Assembly: GCA_013177945.1 (NCBI GenBank)
Contig: JABLXW010000001.1
Location: 124,001-188,000 of the forward strand
Source: Bacillota bacterium
Lineage (GTDB): Bacteria > Bacillota > DSM-12270 > Thermacetogeniales > Thermacetogeniaceae
DNA length: 64,000 bases
Direction of reading: 5' to 3'
Shown: piece after piece, positions 1-8,780 of the stretch
How positions within the stretch are numbered: position 1 is the stretch's first letter
How the letters are laid out: every line of letters starts with the position of its first letter
Made by a program: the position numbers and the translations under genes
The notes under the pieces: model-generated
The model's input: only the letters and a program-made list of their open reading frames with translations
Databases searched by the model: none
What the model was told of the DNA's origin: nothing

Positions 1-1
1 T

Positions 2-565
2 CCTGCAGATGTCAGGAGCAAGCCGGCTGTGGAAGAAATGGTGGAAACGATCCAGAAACATTTCGGCAGCCTTGACATCCTCGTTAACAACGCGGGAATT
101 ACAAGGGATCAGTTGCTCCTCCGGATGAAGGATCAGGACTGGGAAGATGTTCTCTCCACCAATTTAACCGGGGTGTTTTACTGCACCCGTGCCGCTTTAA
201 AGCTGATGCTCAAGCAGCGGTGGGGAAGGATTATCAACATTGCCTCGGTAATAGGAGTTACAGGCAACGCGGGGCAGGCTAATTACGGCGCGGCAAAGGC
301 AGGAGTCATCGGCTTCACAAAATGCGTTGCCCGGGAGGTGGCCACGCGGGGGATTACCGTAAACGCCGTGGCACCAGGTTACATTGAAACAGAAATGACC
401 GAAAAAATACCGCCGGAAGCAAAAGAGGAACTGCTGCGGAGAATTCCCCTGGGAAGAGCCGGAAAGCCGGATGATGTTGCCGGAGTGGTTGTATTTTTAG
501 CTTCTCCTGGTGCAGATTATATTACCGGGCAGGTAATACATGTCGATGGAGGAATGGTCATATGA
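2..565 (+). CDS. fabG: 3-oxoacyl-ACP reductase FabG (5' truncated)
   Basis: NADPH-dependent reductase of type II fatty-acid synthesis that reduces 3-oxoacyl-ACP to 3-hydroxyacyl-ACP in the cytoplasm. The frame is open to the window edge, reading [13 protein letters not shown] before the first in-window GTG (29). That matches the inner part of the SDR fold, so the N-terminal Rossmann glycine motif lies outside the window. Visible family marks are the NNAG motif, the catalytic Ser in NIASV, the YGAAK segment holding the catalytic Tyr and Lys, and the C-terminal [10 protein letters not shown]. acpP follows 30 bp later and fabF comes next, so this is the usual fab cluster. Confidence 0.95.
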   Translation, partial: PADVRSKPAVEEMVETIQKHFGSLDILVNNAGITRDQLLLRMKDQDWEDVLSTNLTGVFYCTRAALKLMLKQRWGRIINIASVIGVTGNAGQANYGAAKAGVIGFTKCVAREVATRGITVNAVAPGYIETEMTEKIPPEAKEELLRRIPLGRAGKPDDVAGVVVFLASPGADYITGQVIHVDGGMVI

Positions 566-595
566 TCTGGAAAGCGGGAGGGAGGTGAAAGGTGG

Positions 596-841
596 ATGGC
601 CGAGTATGATGAAAAGGCAATTTTTGAAAAGGTGAAATCGATCATTGTGGAGCAGCTTGGTGTGGAGGAAGATGATGTTACTCCCGAGACCACTTTTGAA
701 GAACTGAACGCAGACTCTCTGGACATTGTAGAACTAATCATGGCACTGGAAGAGGAGTTCGATCTGGAGATTCCCGACGAGGAAGCTGAAAAAATCCTCA
801 CCGTAGGAGCAGCCGTCGAATATATCAAAGAGAATCAGTAA
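596..841 (+). CDS. acpP: Acyl carrier protein
   Basis: Small acidic carrier (81 aa) that holds growing acyl chains on a 4'-phosphopantetheine arm during fatty-acid synthesis. The attachment serine is Ser41 in the [10 protein letters not shown] motif. Length and helix layout are normal for AcpP. The ATG has a GGGAGGTG ribosome site about 8 bp upstream. It lies between fabG and fabF. The hairpin just downstream may set the ratio of this abundant protein to FabF. Confidence 0.97.
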   Translation: MAEYDEKAIFEKVKSIIVEQLGVEEDDVTPETTFEELNADSLDIVELIMALEEEFDLEIPDEEAEKILTVGAAVEYIKENQ

Positions 842-847
842 ACCAGG

Positions 848-875
848 GTCCCGTGGGAAAACTACGGGACTTTCT
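848..875 (+). terminator. Weak hairpin, possible attenuator between acpP and fabF
   Basis: Perfect 7-bp stem (GTCCCGT at 848-854 with ACGGGAC at 864-870) and a 9-nt loop, followed by a short run TTTCT. It starts six bases after the acpP stop. The tail is too short for a strong terminator, so partial termination that favours acpP mRNA is the inferred role. Confidence 0.4.
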
Positions 876-921
876 AAGTTTGAGTTCTTTTCTCGATCCC
901 ATATGAAAGGATTAAGATTTT

Positions 922-2178
922 ATGGCTAAGGTCACAAGGGAACAAGTCGTTGTTACGGGCCTTGGTGTAGTTTCCCCGGTTGGGATTGGTAAAGAATCTT
1001 TCTGGTCTTCCCTGGTGCAGGGGAGATCCGGTGTGGGCACCATCACACGCTTCGATCCTTCTTCTTTTGCCAGCCGAATTGCCGCGGAAGTTAAGGACTT
1101 TAACCCCGAAGCTTACCTGGAGAAGAAGGAAGCAAAGAGAATGGACCGTTTCACCCAGTTCGGAGTCGCAGCTGCAAAACTCGCGTTAGAAGATGCTGCA
1201 CTTGATCTGGAAAAAGAAGACTTAGATCGGGTGGGTGTTTTTATCGGCTCCGGAATCGGTGGAATTGAAACCCTTGAAGAACAGCTGCGCCTCCTCATCG
1301 CCAAAGGACCCAGCCGGATCAGTCCCTTTTTTGTCCCCATGATGATCAGCAACATGGCTGCAGGGCAGATCGCCATTTGCCTGGGACCGAAAGGACCAAA
1401 CATGACGCTTGTAACCGCCTGCGCCTCGGGGACAAACGCCATAGGGGAGGCCTTTCGGGTCCTGCAAAGGGGAGAGGCAGATGTGATGCTTGCCGGGGGA
1501 ACGGAGGCTCCCATCACTCCAATTGCCCTCGGCGGCTTCTGCGCAATGCGTGCCATGTCCACCCGTAATGACGAACCTGCCCGCGCCAGCCGCCCCTTTG
1601 ATCGGCAAAGAGACGGCCTGGTGATTGGGGAAGGAGCAGGAGTTCTGGTTCTTGAAACTCTATCCCACGCCCTGGCAAGAAAAGCAAGGATTTATTGCGA
1701 AATTTCAGGATATGGAACCACAGCAGATGCTTACCACATCACCGCTCCCGATCCCGACGGTGCCGGAGCCGCCCGCGCCATAAGGCTAGCCCTGCTTGAT
1801 GCCAACATATCCCCCGAAAGCGTGGATTACATTAACGCGCATGGCACTTCTACAGAGTTAAATGATAGAATAGAAACCCTGGCGATCAAAAACGTCCTGG
1901 GAGAGCACGCCTACCGGATTCCGGTCAGCTCAATCAAGTCCATGATCGGGCACCTGATGGGGGCGGCGGGAGCTGTTGAAGCAATCGCGACAGTTCTCAC
2001 GATTGCCAGCGATTTGGTTCCGCCAACGATTAACTACGAGTTTCCGGACCCCGAGTGCGACCTGGACTATGTCCCCAATCAGGCGCGGGCGCATTCCGTC
2101 AGGGTTGCACTTTCTAATTCCTTTGGTTTTGGCGGTCACAATGCAGTTCTGGTTTTTCAAAAATTTCAGAGCGATTAA
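922..2178 (+). CDS. fabF: 3-oxoacyl-ACP synthase II
   Basis: Condensing enzyme that adds malonyl-ACP units to the acyl chain. The protein is 418 aa, normal for KAS II. The Cys-His-His triad is visible: Cys167 in TACASGTNA, His307 in INAHGTST and His344 in [10 protein letters not shown]. The C-terminal SFGFGGHNA loop is also present. An ATG start was chosen; the protein begins close to the conserved [11 protein letters not shown] strand. It follows acpP by 80 bp, which include the hairpin noted separately. Confidence 0.97.
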   Translation: MAKVTREQVVVTGLGVVSPVGIGKESFWSSLVQGRSGVGTITRFDPSSFASRIAAEVKDFNPEAYLEKKEAKRMDRFTQFGVAAAKLALEDAALDLEKEDLDRVGVFIGSGIGGIETLEEQLRLLIAKGPSRISPFFVPMMISNMAAGQIAICLGPKGPNMTLVTACASGTNAIGEAFRVLQRGEADVMLAGGTEAPITPIALGGFCAMRAMSTRNDEPARASRPFDRQRDGLVIGEGAGVLVLETLSHALARKARIYCEISGYGTTADAYHITAPDPDGAGAARAIRLALLDANISPESVDYINAHGTSTELNDRIETLAIKNVLGEHAYRIPVSSIKSMIGHLMGAAGAVEAIATVLTIASDLVPPTINYEFPDPECDLDYVPNQARAHSVRVALSNSFGFGGHNAVLVFQKFQSD

Positions 2179-2210
2179 CGCACCTCCCTTGAGGGAGGCA
2201 GGGTACCTGT

Positions 2211-2927
2211 ATGGAAATAAACAGCCGCAGAAAGCTGGACCAGTTCCAAAAAATAATAAACATCCGCTTCAACCGGCCAGAGCTTCTCGAAAGGGCGCTC
2301 ACCCACCCTTCTTATGCTGCCGAACATACCGGAGGAAAAAACCATAACCAGCGGCTGGAATTCCTCGGCGATGCCATTTTAAGTTCGGTTATTGCCGATT
2401 ATCTCTACCACCATTATCCCGAACAGCCGGAAGGCCAGCTTACAAAAATGAGGGCAGCGGTTGTGTGCGAGCCTACCCTTGCCCGGCTGGCCGCACATCT
2501 TAAGCTGGGAAACTACCTTCGTCTCGGGCGGGGGGAAGAGCTTTCGGGAGGAAGAACGCGCCCTTCCAATCTTGCCGATGCCCTGGAGGCTCTTACAGGA
2601 GCTATTTTCCTGGATCAGGGTTGGGAAAGGGTCCGTGATTTTATATATAATTTATTTAAAGAAGAAATTGAAAAAACGGCGCGGGGTTTTTATCCGGACT
2701 ATAAAACATCTCTGCAAGAACTCATTCAGCAGCAGAATAATGGAAAGCTGCAGTACGTTGTTTTATCTGAATCCGGGCCCGATCACGCAAAGCAATTTAC
2801 TTCGGGAGTCATCTGGCGCGGCCAGATGCTGGGGAGGGGGAGTGGAAAATCAAAAAAGGAGGCCGAACAACAGGCGGCAAGGGCTGCCCTGGAGTACCTG
2901 AAGAACCAGAAGGTTAAAAAATCCTGA
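2211..2927 (+). CDS. rnc: Ribonuclease III
   Basis: Double-strand-specific endonuclease for rRNA precursor and mRNA processing. The catalytic domain carries the signature NQRLEFLGD (46-54), with acidic residues Glu50, Asp54, Asp123 and Glu126. A double-stranded RNA-binding domain occupies about 160-231 (KTSLQELIQ ... GKSKKEAEQQAA). Length (238 aa) is typical. The position between fabF and smc is the common Firmicute arrangement, here interrupted by spoVS. Confidence 0.96.
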   Translation: MEINSRRKLDQFQKIINIRFNRPELLERALTHPSYAAEHTGGKNHNQRLEFLGDAILSSVIADYLYHHYPEQPEGQLTKMRAAVVCEPTLARLAAHLKLGNYLRLGRGEELSGGRTRPSNLADALEALTGAIFLDQGWERVRDFIYNLFKEEIEKTARGFYPDYKTSLQELIQQQNNGKLQYVVLSESGPDHAKQFTSGVIWRGQMLGRGSGKSKKEAEQQAARAALEYLKNQKVKKS

Positions 2928-2947
2928 GATTGTGGAGATGATGCAAG

Positions 2948-2976
2948 GCAGGAATTTTAGCAACTCCGTCGAATAT
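2948..2976 (+). promoter_or_regulatory. Sigma-H promoter of spoVS
   Basis: The -35 box GCAGGAATT (2948-2956) and -10 box GTCGAATAT (2968-2976) match the sigma-H consensus RNAGGAWWW / RNNGAATWW at every specified base, with an 11-bp spacer. Transcription should start near 2983, about 70 bp before spoVS. B. subtilis spoVS is known to depend on sigma-H. Confidence 0.8.
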
Positions 2977-3054
2977 ACATGTAAAAAGCCGGGTTAATTT
3001 CACCCGATTATCAAGGTCAAATTTGGTAACTTCAGAAGTACAAAGGAGGAAATA

Positions 3055-3318
3055 ATGGTGGAAGTGCTCAAAGTTTCTGCTCAATCGAATCCTAAATCAG
3101 TTGCGGGTGCACTTACTGCTGTTTTAAGGGAAAAAGGAACCGCGGAAATTCAGGCTGTAGGTGCTGGCGCTGTAAATCAAGCTGTAAAAGCAATCGCGAT
3201 AACCAGAGGCTTTATTGCCCCCAATGGCATCGACCTTGTTGCAGTACCGGCTTTCGTGGAAATTACAATTGACGGTGAGGAGCGAACGGCGATTAAATTC
3301 ATTGTGGAGCCCAGATAA
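3055..3318 (+). CDS. spoVS: Stage V sporulation protein S
   Basis: Small (87 aa) Alba-like protein needed for normal sporulation past stage V in B. subtilis; its biochemical role is not settled. The sequence is nearly superposable on Bacillus SpoVS, with VSAQSNPKSVAGAL near the N-terminus, IQAVGAGAVNQAVKAIAI in the middle and DGEERTAIKFIVEPR at the end. The ATG has a strong AAAGGAGG site. A perfect sigma-H promoter lies upstream. It ends only 9 bp before smc, so sigma-H transcripts may run into smc at the onset of sporulation. Confidence 0.97.
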   Translation: MVEVLKVSAQSNPKSVAGALTAVLREKGTAEIQAVGAGAVNQAVKAIAITRGFIAPNGIDLVAVPAFVEITIDGEERTAIKFIVEPR

Positions 3319-3327
3319 AGGTATCCG

Positions 3328-6300
3328 ATGTACTTAAACCGCCTGGAAATCCAAGGTTTCAAGTCATTTGCCGATCGCGTTGAAGTGGAATTCGGACCGG
3401 GTATAACGGTTATTGTGGGCCCGAACGGTTGCGGAAAAAGCAACCTGATCGAGGCCGTGCAGTGGGTGCTGGGAGAACAAAATGTGAGGGCCCTGCGGGG
3501 CTACAAAATGGACGACGTAATTTTTTCGGGCACCACAAGACGCCGTTCTCTCGGCATGGCTGAAGTTTCAATAACTCTGGACAACACGACAGGCGTTTTG
3601 CCCCTTCCTTACCAGGAAGTTCGCATTACGCGCCGCGTTTACAGGTCGGGGGAGAGTGAATATTTCATCAACAAGTCACCCTGCCGGCTGCGCGATATCC
3701 AGGAGCTTTTTTCTGCCTGTGGTATCGGGCGGGCGGCTTTTTTTGTTATTCCTCAAGGGAAAATCGAGGAATTTGTTTTCCTCCACCCCGAGGAGCGGAG
3801 GCTTTATCTGGAGGAGGCAGCGGGGGTAAGCAAGTACCAGCGGAGGAAAGCCGAGGCCGTCAAAAAGCTGGAAGAAACGGAAAAAGACCTGGTGCGGCTC
3901 CGGGACATATTAGAGGAGCTGGAGAGACAGCGCCTCCCCCTCGCCGAGCAGGCAAAAACAGCCGAACTCTACCATCAGCTCCGGCACGAACTCCGGAGTT
4001 TAGAGGTGCGCTTGCTGGAGGAGCGATATTTCAAAGTAAAAAAAAGAAAAGAATTTATCACGAAGACATACCAGGAAACAGGAAGCTCCCTGGCGCAGAA
4101 GCAGCAGAGGATGGCTCCTCTGGAAGAAGAACTGAAAAATTTAAGAACCGGCCTCCATGAAAGAGGAGAAAAAATCTCTCAAATTGAAAGAGACTGCGAA
4201 GAACTTCAAAAGTATGTTCAGGATTTGAGTATTTTAAAGGTTCGCTGCGAAGAAAGGCTTGCTTCCGCCTCCTCGCGCAAAAAAGAACTGGAATCTCAAA
4301 TCCTTTCCCTCGCCCAAAAAGACGCAGAGGGAAGAGGGGAACTCAGGGGCCTGGAGGAAGAACTCAAGCGGCGTCTCAAGCAAAAAGACGACCTCGAACA
4401 ACATCACGACCACCTGGAAAAGGAGAAAAACAGCTGGGAAGAGAAAAGGAACCGGATAAATCAAGACTGGGAGCTCGCAAACAGGGAGTTCCTGGAAGCC
4501 TCTCATAAAAAAGCTTCTCTTATCAGCCGCATCCAGGAGGTTAAAAATCAAAAAGAAATGCTCAGGCAGCGCCAGGAAAACATTGAGAAAAGGGGAGAGG
4601 AAGAGAAAAGGCGGGTTGCTGAGCTGAAGGAGCAGATTCAGGAACGAACCCGGCGTTGCCACTCTCATGCCTCCTCGCTGCAGAAGGTTCTGCAGGAAAT
4701 TTCCCTGCACCAATCACGGCTTCAAAACCTGAGAAATGAAAAAGAAAAACTTGCCTCCTCCATTCGGAAAGTGCTTGAAAAAATTCAAGGAGCAGAGATG
4801 CGCCTCGGCTTTCTAAAAGAAGCCGAAGAGGCCAGAGATGGCTACGAAAAAGGCGTGAGGGAGATCCTGCGCGCTCTGGCCGAAGGAATTCTCTCCCGCC
4901 GTGAAATTTTGGGTTTGGTTGAAGAAATTTTTTCAATCGAATCTGAATATACGGCAGCGCTGGATGTGGCGCTGGGCCGTGCCGCTCATTACTTTGTTTG
5001 CACAACACCAGAGGCCGCCCACCGGGGCGTTGACTACCTGAAGTCTCTTGGTGCAGGAAGGGCCAGCTTCCTTCCCTTGACCGCGCTTGCCCGCTGGGCA
5101 GAAAAGGAGCATCTTCCGCGGTTTAAAGATGAATCAAAAATTCTCGGCCGGGCCGCAGATCTTGTCAGGTGCAGCCCAGAGTACCGGAATGTTGCTGAGT
5201 TCCTGTTGGGACGCACTTTCTTTGCCAGAGACTTGAAAAGTGCAAGACATTTCGCCGAAAGCAACCAGTACCGGGTCCGCGTTGTCACACTTGAAGGGGA
5301 TCTTATCCAGCCCGGGGGTTTAATTACAGGAGGAAAACTAAGTCCCCGTTTTTCCGCCTCTTTCCACCGGAAGCAGGAAATCGCCCGGATTTCAGCTCAA
5401 CTTTTCAAAGATCAGCAAGGTCTTGAGCTCCTCAAGAAGCAGGAGGAGTGCTTAAATTCGGAAATCAGTCACCTTGAAAGAAAACTCAGGGAGCTGGAAA
5501 GCCTCCGGCTTTCCCGGGAGATGGAAAAAAGCGAGGAAGAGCAACAGCTGTTTTTCTTAACCCAAGAGTTAAAGCAGCTGACCGAATTCACCCAAAAACT
5601 TTTTTCCGAAGGTGAAGTCCGCGGCCAGCTGGAGAACCTGGATCAACTGGTTGCCGGTTTAGAGCAGGAGCTTGCGGAGATTCTAGAAAAAGAAAGAGGC
5701 CTTGAAAGAAGGCGGGGAGAGGTTGAAGAAGCGCGCCTCTTTTGCGAAAAAAAACTCCAGGCGCTCGAGAAGGAAATTACAGCTTTGAAGGTCGAACTGG
5801 GCTCTTTAAACCAGGAACTCAAGCACCTGGCCCAGAGAAAATGTCAGATCCAAGATCTGCTAACCCAGCAGGATGGCCTCATTGAAAAGCTCAAAGGAGA
5901 GCTTGAAAAAGTCAGCCAGGAAATGCAAGAACTGCAAAACCAGGAAAGGGAAACCCGGGAAAAATTGAGCGAGATCGAAAACAAAAGAAACATTTTGGAA
6001 GGCGAACTTTCTTTCAGGAAAAAACAGTTTCGGGCCAGAAAGGCATATTTAACTGCAAAAGAGAAAAGATATCAAAAAATAAAGCAAAAAATTGGGCAGT
6101 ACCAGCAGCAACTGCGCAGTATGGAGCTTCAACTAAATCATTTAGAAGAACAAACTGAACAACTTCTAACCGAGGCCCGCGAATACGGAGTCGACCTCCG
6201 GGAAATCAAAAACAGCAGGGAGATGGGGGATCAGGAGAAGAATCTCATTAAAGAAAAAATTGCGGAATTAAAAGAAAGATTGGAGTCTCTTGGTGAAGTC

Positions 6301-6906
6301 AATTTTACCGCACCCGGTGAACTCCGCGCCCTTGAAGAAAGATTAAGTTTTCTCCGCCAGCAAAAAAAGGACCTGGAAGAAGGAAAGGAGGCCCTCCACC
6401 GGGTGATCAGGGAAATGGATCAAATTGTGGTAAGCCGTTTCCAAAAAACCTACCGGGAAGTCAGGGAAAATTTCGAAGAAATCTTTTCGATCCTCTGCGA
6501 GGGTGGAAGAGCCGAACTCCTGCTTACCGATGAAAAAAATCCTCTGGAAGCCGGTCTGGAGGTAGTGGTTTTGCCCCGGGGGAAAAAGCCGCGCCACCTC
6601 TCCCTTTTATCGGGAGGGGAAAAGGCCCTGGCAGGCATCACCTTCCTCTTTGCCCTGTTAAAAACGCGCCCGAGCCCTTTTTATTTCCTGGATGAGATCG
6701 AGGCATTCCTTGATGAGGCGAACATCGCCCGTTTCACGAATTTTCTTAAAAAAATGGGGGAAAGTTCTCAGCTTATCCTTATTTCCCACCGTTACCAGAC
6801 AATGCAGGTCGCCGATACCCTCTACGGGATCACCATGGAGGAGCCTGGAATTTCCAAGATAGTTTCTGTCAATCTTACTGATTCAAAATGGGTAAGGGCA
6901 GGCTGA
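3328..6906 (+). CDS. smc: Chromosome segregation protein SMC
   Basis: ATPase of the SMC-ScpAB condensin that organises and segregates the chromosome. At 1192 aa it is full length. Walker A GPNGCGKSN lies at 31-39, long coiled coils flank a hinge at about 510-665, and the C-terminal head carries LSGGEKALAG (from about 1094) and the Walker B Asp in FYFLDEIEAFLD (about 1122). The Walker B context is DEIEAFLD rather than the common DEVDAALD. A rho-independent terminator follows directly, so ftsY is transcribed separately, unlike organisms where smc and ftsY are co-transcribed. Confidence 0.98.
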   Translation: MYLNRLEIQGFKSFADRVEVEFGPGITVIVGPNGCGKSNLIEAVQWVLGEQNVRALRGYKMDDVIFSGTTRRRSLGMAEVSITLDNTTGVLPLPYQEVRITRRVYRSGESEYFINKSPCRLRDIQELFSACGIGRAAFFVIPQGKIEEFVFLHPEERRLYLEEAAGVSKYQRRKAEAVKKLEETEKDLVRLRDILEELERQRLPLAEQAKTAELYHQLRHELRSLEVRLLEERYFKVKKRKEFITKTYQETGSSLAQKQQRMAPLEEELKNLRTGLHERGEKISQIERDCEELQKYVQDLSILKVRCEERLASASSRKKELESQILSLAQKDAEGRGELRGLEEELKRRLKQKDDLEQHHDHLEKEKNSWEEKRNRINQDWELANREFLEASHKKASLISRIQEVKNQKEMLRQRQENIEKRGEEEKRRVAELKEQIQERTRRCHSHASSLQKVLQEISLHQSRLQNLRNEKEKLASSIRKVLEKIQGAEMRLGFLKEAEEARDGYEKGVREILRALAEGILSRREILGLVEEIFSIESEYTAALDVALGRAAHYFVCTTPEAAHRGVDYLKSLGAGRASFLPLTALARWAEKEHLPRFKDESKILGRAADLVRCSPEYRNVAEFLLGRTFFARDLKSARHFAESNQYRVRVVTLEGDLIQPGGLITGGKLSPRFSASFHRKQEIARISAQLFKDQQGLELLKKQEECLNSEISHLERKLRELESLRLSREMEKSEEEQQLFFLTQELKQLTEFTQKLFSEGEVRGQLENLDQLVAGLEQELAEILEKERGLERRRGEVEEARLFCEKKLQALEKEITALKVELGSLNQELKHLAQRKCQIQDLLTQQDGLIEKLKGELEKVSQEMQELQNQERETREKLSEIENKRNILEGELSFRKKQFRARKAYLTAKEKRYQKIKQKIGQYQQQLRSMELQLNHLEEQTEQLLTEAREYGVDLREIKNSREMGDQEKNLIKEKIAELKERLESLGEVNFTAPGELRALEERLSFLRQQKKDLEEGKEALHRVIREMDQIVVSRFQKTYREVRENFEEIFSILCEGGRAELLLTDEKNPLEAGLEVVVLPRGKKPRHLSLLSGGEKALAGITFLFALLKTRPSPFYFLDEIEAFLDEANIARFTNFLKKMGESSQLILISHRYQTMQVADTLYGITMEEPGISKIVSVNLTDSKWVRAG

Positions 6907-6925
6907 ATTTGTTTACCGGACCAAG

Positions 6926-6950
6926 GGGTGCCTTCTGCGGCACCCTTTTT
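6926..6950 (+). terminator. Rho-independent terminator after smc
   Basis: Perfect 7-bp GC-rich stem GGGTGCC (6926-6932) / GGCACCC (6939-6945) with loop TTCTGC, followed by TTTTT (6946-6950). It begins 20 bp after the smc stop and ends the fab-rnc-spoVS-smc transcription unit. Confidence 0.9.
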
Positions 6951-6974
6951 CAGCTTTTTACAGTCCGGCTCTAA

Positions 6975-7004
6975 TTGAGCAGGCCTTTCTGGTTGTGGTA
7001 AAAT
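6975..7004 (+). promoter_or_regulatory. Sigma-A promoter of ftsY
   Basis: TTGAGC (6975-6980), 18-bp spacer, TAAAAT (6999-7004), with an extended -10 TGG just upstream. The expected start near 7011 gives a leader of about 28 nt before the ftsY ATG. The smc terminator upstream makes a promoter necessary here. Confidence 0.7.
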
Positions 7005-7038
7005 GTGCTTGAACTAAAAAAGAAAAAGAGGGTTCAAA

Positions 7039-7959
7039 ATGGTTTCCTTTTTTGCCAAACTAAAGGAAAGCCTTACAAAAACACGGCAGGGTTTCGTAGA
7101 AAAGGTAACCCAGCTTGTTTCCGTACATCGGAAAATTGATGAAGATCTTTTTGAGGAGCTGGAGGAAATTTTGCTTCAGGCCGACGTAGGGGTAGCGGCC
7201 TCAAACCACTTGCTGGAGGAGATCCGGAAAGGGGCAAGACAGCAGAGGCTGAAAGAGGCAGAACAGGTAAAGGGGCTTCTGCGCGAAAAAATGGAAGAGC
7301 TATTGGGACCCCGCGTTCCCCTTGTGATAAGCGATACCCCCCCTACCGTGATCATGGTGCTGGGGGTGAACGGCGTGGGCAAAACCACAACAATCGGGAA
7401 ACTGGCATACCGTTTCGGCGCCGAGGGAAGAAAGGTTCTTCTTGCTGCAGCCGACACCTTTCGTGCCGCTGCCATTGAACAGCTGGAGATCTGGGGAGCG
7501 AGAACGGGAGCCGAACTGGTCAAGCATCAGCCAGGTTCCGATCCTGCGGCTGTTGTTTTTGACGCCCTTCAGGCAGCACGCCGGAGGGGTACAGATGTGG
7601 TAATTATTGATACAGCCGGCCGCCTCCATACAAAAGTGAATCTGATGGAGGAAATCAAAAAAATTAAAAGAATTGTCGAGCGGGAAATACCGGGTGCACC
7701 CCACGAAGTGTTGTTAGTGGTAGATGCGACAACCGGTCAAAACGCCCTCCGCCAGGCCGAATTGTTTCAGGCGGCTACCGGTGTGACCGGCATTGCCCTG
7801 ACAAAACTGGACGGCACCGCCAAGGGGGGGATTGTCCTCGCAATTAAAGAGGAACTAGGAATTCCTGTAAAATTAATCGGGATCGGTGAAAAGCCCGATG
7901 ATTTAAAAGATTTCGATGGAAGAGAATTTGTTGCTGCACTTTTTGGTGAGGAGGCTTAA
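7039..7959 (+). CDS. ftsY: Signal recognition particle receptor FtsY
   Basis: Membrane-associated SRP-type GTPase that receives Ffh-ribosome complexes and hands nascent membrane proteins to SecYEG. It has an NG domain only (306 aa), with a short A region as in most Firmicutes. P-loop GVNGVGKTT is at 109-117, DTAGR at 191-195, and [10 protein letters not shown] near 255. Its partner ffh lies 4 kb downstream, separated by the nucleoside-salvage operon. The next gene starts 5 bp after the stop, so the salvage genes probably share this transcript. Confidence 0.97.
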   Translation: MVSFFAKLKESLTKTRQGFVEKVTQLVSVHRKIDEDLFEELEEILLQADVGVAASNHLLEEIRKGARQQRLKEAEQVKGLLREKMEELLGPRVPLVISDTPPTVIMVLGVNGVGKTTTIGKLAYRFGAEGRKVLLAAADTFRAAAIEQLEIWGARTGAELVKHQPGSDPAAVVFDALQAARRRGTDVVIIDTAGRLHTKVNLMEEIKKIKRIVEREIPGAPHEVLLVVDATTGQNALRQAELFQAATGVTGIALTKLDGTAKGGIVLAIKEELGIPVKLIGIGEKPDDLKDFDGREFVAALFGEEA

Positions 7960-7964
7960 AAAGA

Positions 7965-8774
7965 TTGAAATTTGGGATTATCGGTGGAACAGGTTTTTAC
8001 GAACCCGGCTTTTTAGAAGACGAAAGGGACCTTAAAGTGAAAACCCCTTATGGAGAGGTCAGCTTAAAAGTTGGCTGCTACAAGGGGAAAGAGGTTGCCT
8101 TTCTTCCGCGGCATGGGGAGGGCCATGTAACACCTCCGCACCTGATCAATTACCGGGCGAATATCTGGGCACTCAGAGAAATCGGCGTGATCAAGGTAAT
8201 TGCTACCGCAGCAGTTGGCTCCCTTCAAGAAGACTTAAAGCCCGGCGAAATTGTTCTCGTCGATCAGTTTCTTGATTTTACGAAGAGCCGTCCCCAAACC
8301 TTTTACGAGGGAGGGGAAGCAGGGGTCTTGCACGTAGACATGACTTCACCTTACTGCCCAAGCCTCCATGAAGAGATCTACCAGGTAGCGCGCCACGCGG
8401 GGGTTAGGGTGCACCGGAGCGCCACCTACGTCTGCACAGAGGGTCCCCGTTACGAAACTCCTGCAGAAATCCGCATGTTCCGCATGCTGGGCGGGGATGT
8501 CGTCGGGATGACCAGCGTTCCCGAGGTGGTGCTGGCGCGGGAGGCAACCCTTTGCTACGCGACTGTTGCGTTGATTACAAATTATGCAGCAGGCATTTCT
8601 CTGCGCCCCCTGTCCCACCGGGAAGTTGTCGAAGCAACAAGCAAAGCTCAGGGTCTCGTGCGGAATCTAATTTTTACCGTGATTGAACGATTAAAAGAAA
8701 CACGCACCTGTTCCTGCCCCTATGCTGCCCAGGAATTGGGCTCCCTGGGGAAACCAAAAAAAGAAGGAGAGTAA
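7965..8774 (+). CDS. mtnP: Methylthioadenosine/methylthioinosine phosphorylase family
   Basis: Phosphorolysis of 5'-methylthio (or 5'-deoxy) nucleosides to a free purine and the ribose-1-phosphate. The start is TTG. The sequence shows GGTGFYEPGF, the PRHGEGH phosphate loop (48-54), INYRAN (61-66), EGPRYET (159-165) and MTSVPEVVLARE (182-193). At the purine-recognition strand it reads TNYAAG with Asn206, where classical MTA phosphorylases carry Asp. Asn at this position goes with 6-oxopurines, so methylthioinosine may be the real substrate; the MtaD-type deaminase in the same operon would supply it. That preference is inferred. The family assignment is firm. Confidence 0.88.
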   Translation: MKFGIIGGTGFYEPGFLEDERDLKVKTPYGEVSLKVGCYKGKEVAFLPRHGEGHVTPPHLINYRANIWALREIGVIKVIATAAVGSLQEDLKPGEIVLVDQFLDFTKSRPQTFYEGGEAGVLHVDMTSPYCPSLHEEIYQVARHAGVRVHRSATYVCTEGPRYETPAEIRMFRMLGGDVVGMTSVPEVVLAREATLCYATVALITNYAAGISLRPLSHREVVEATSKAQGLVRNLIFTVIERLKETRTCSCPYAAQELGSLGKPKKEGE

Positions 8775-8780
8775 CCTGCT

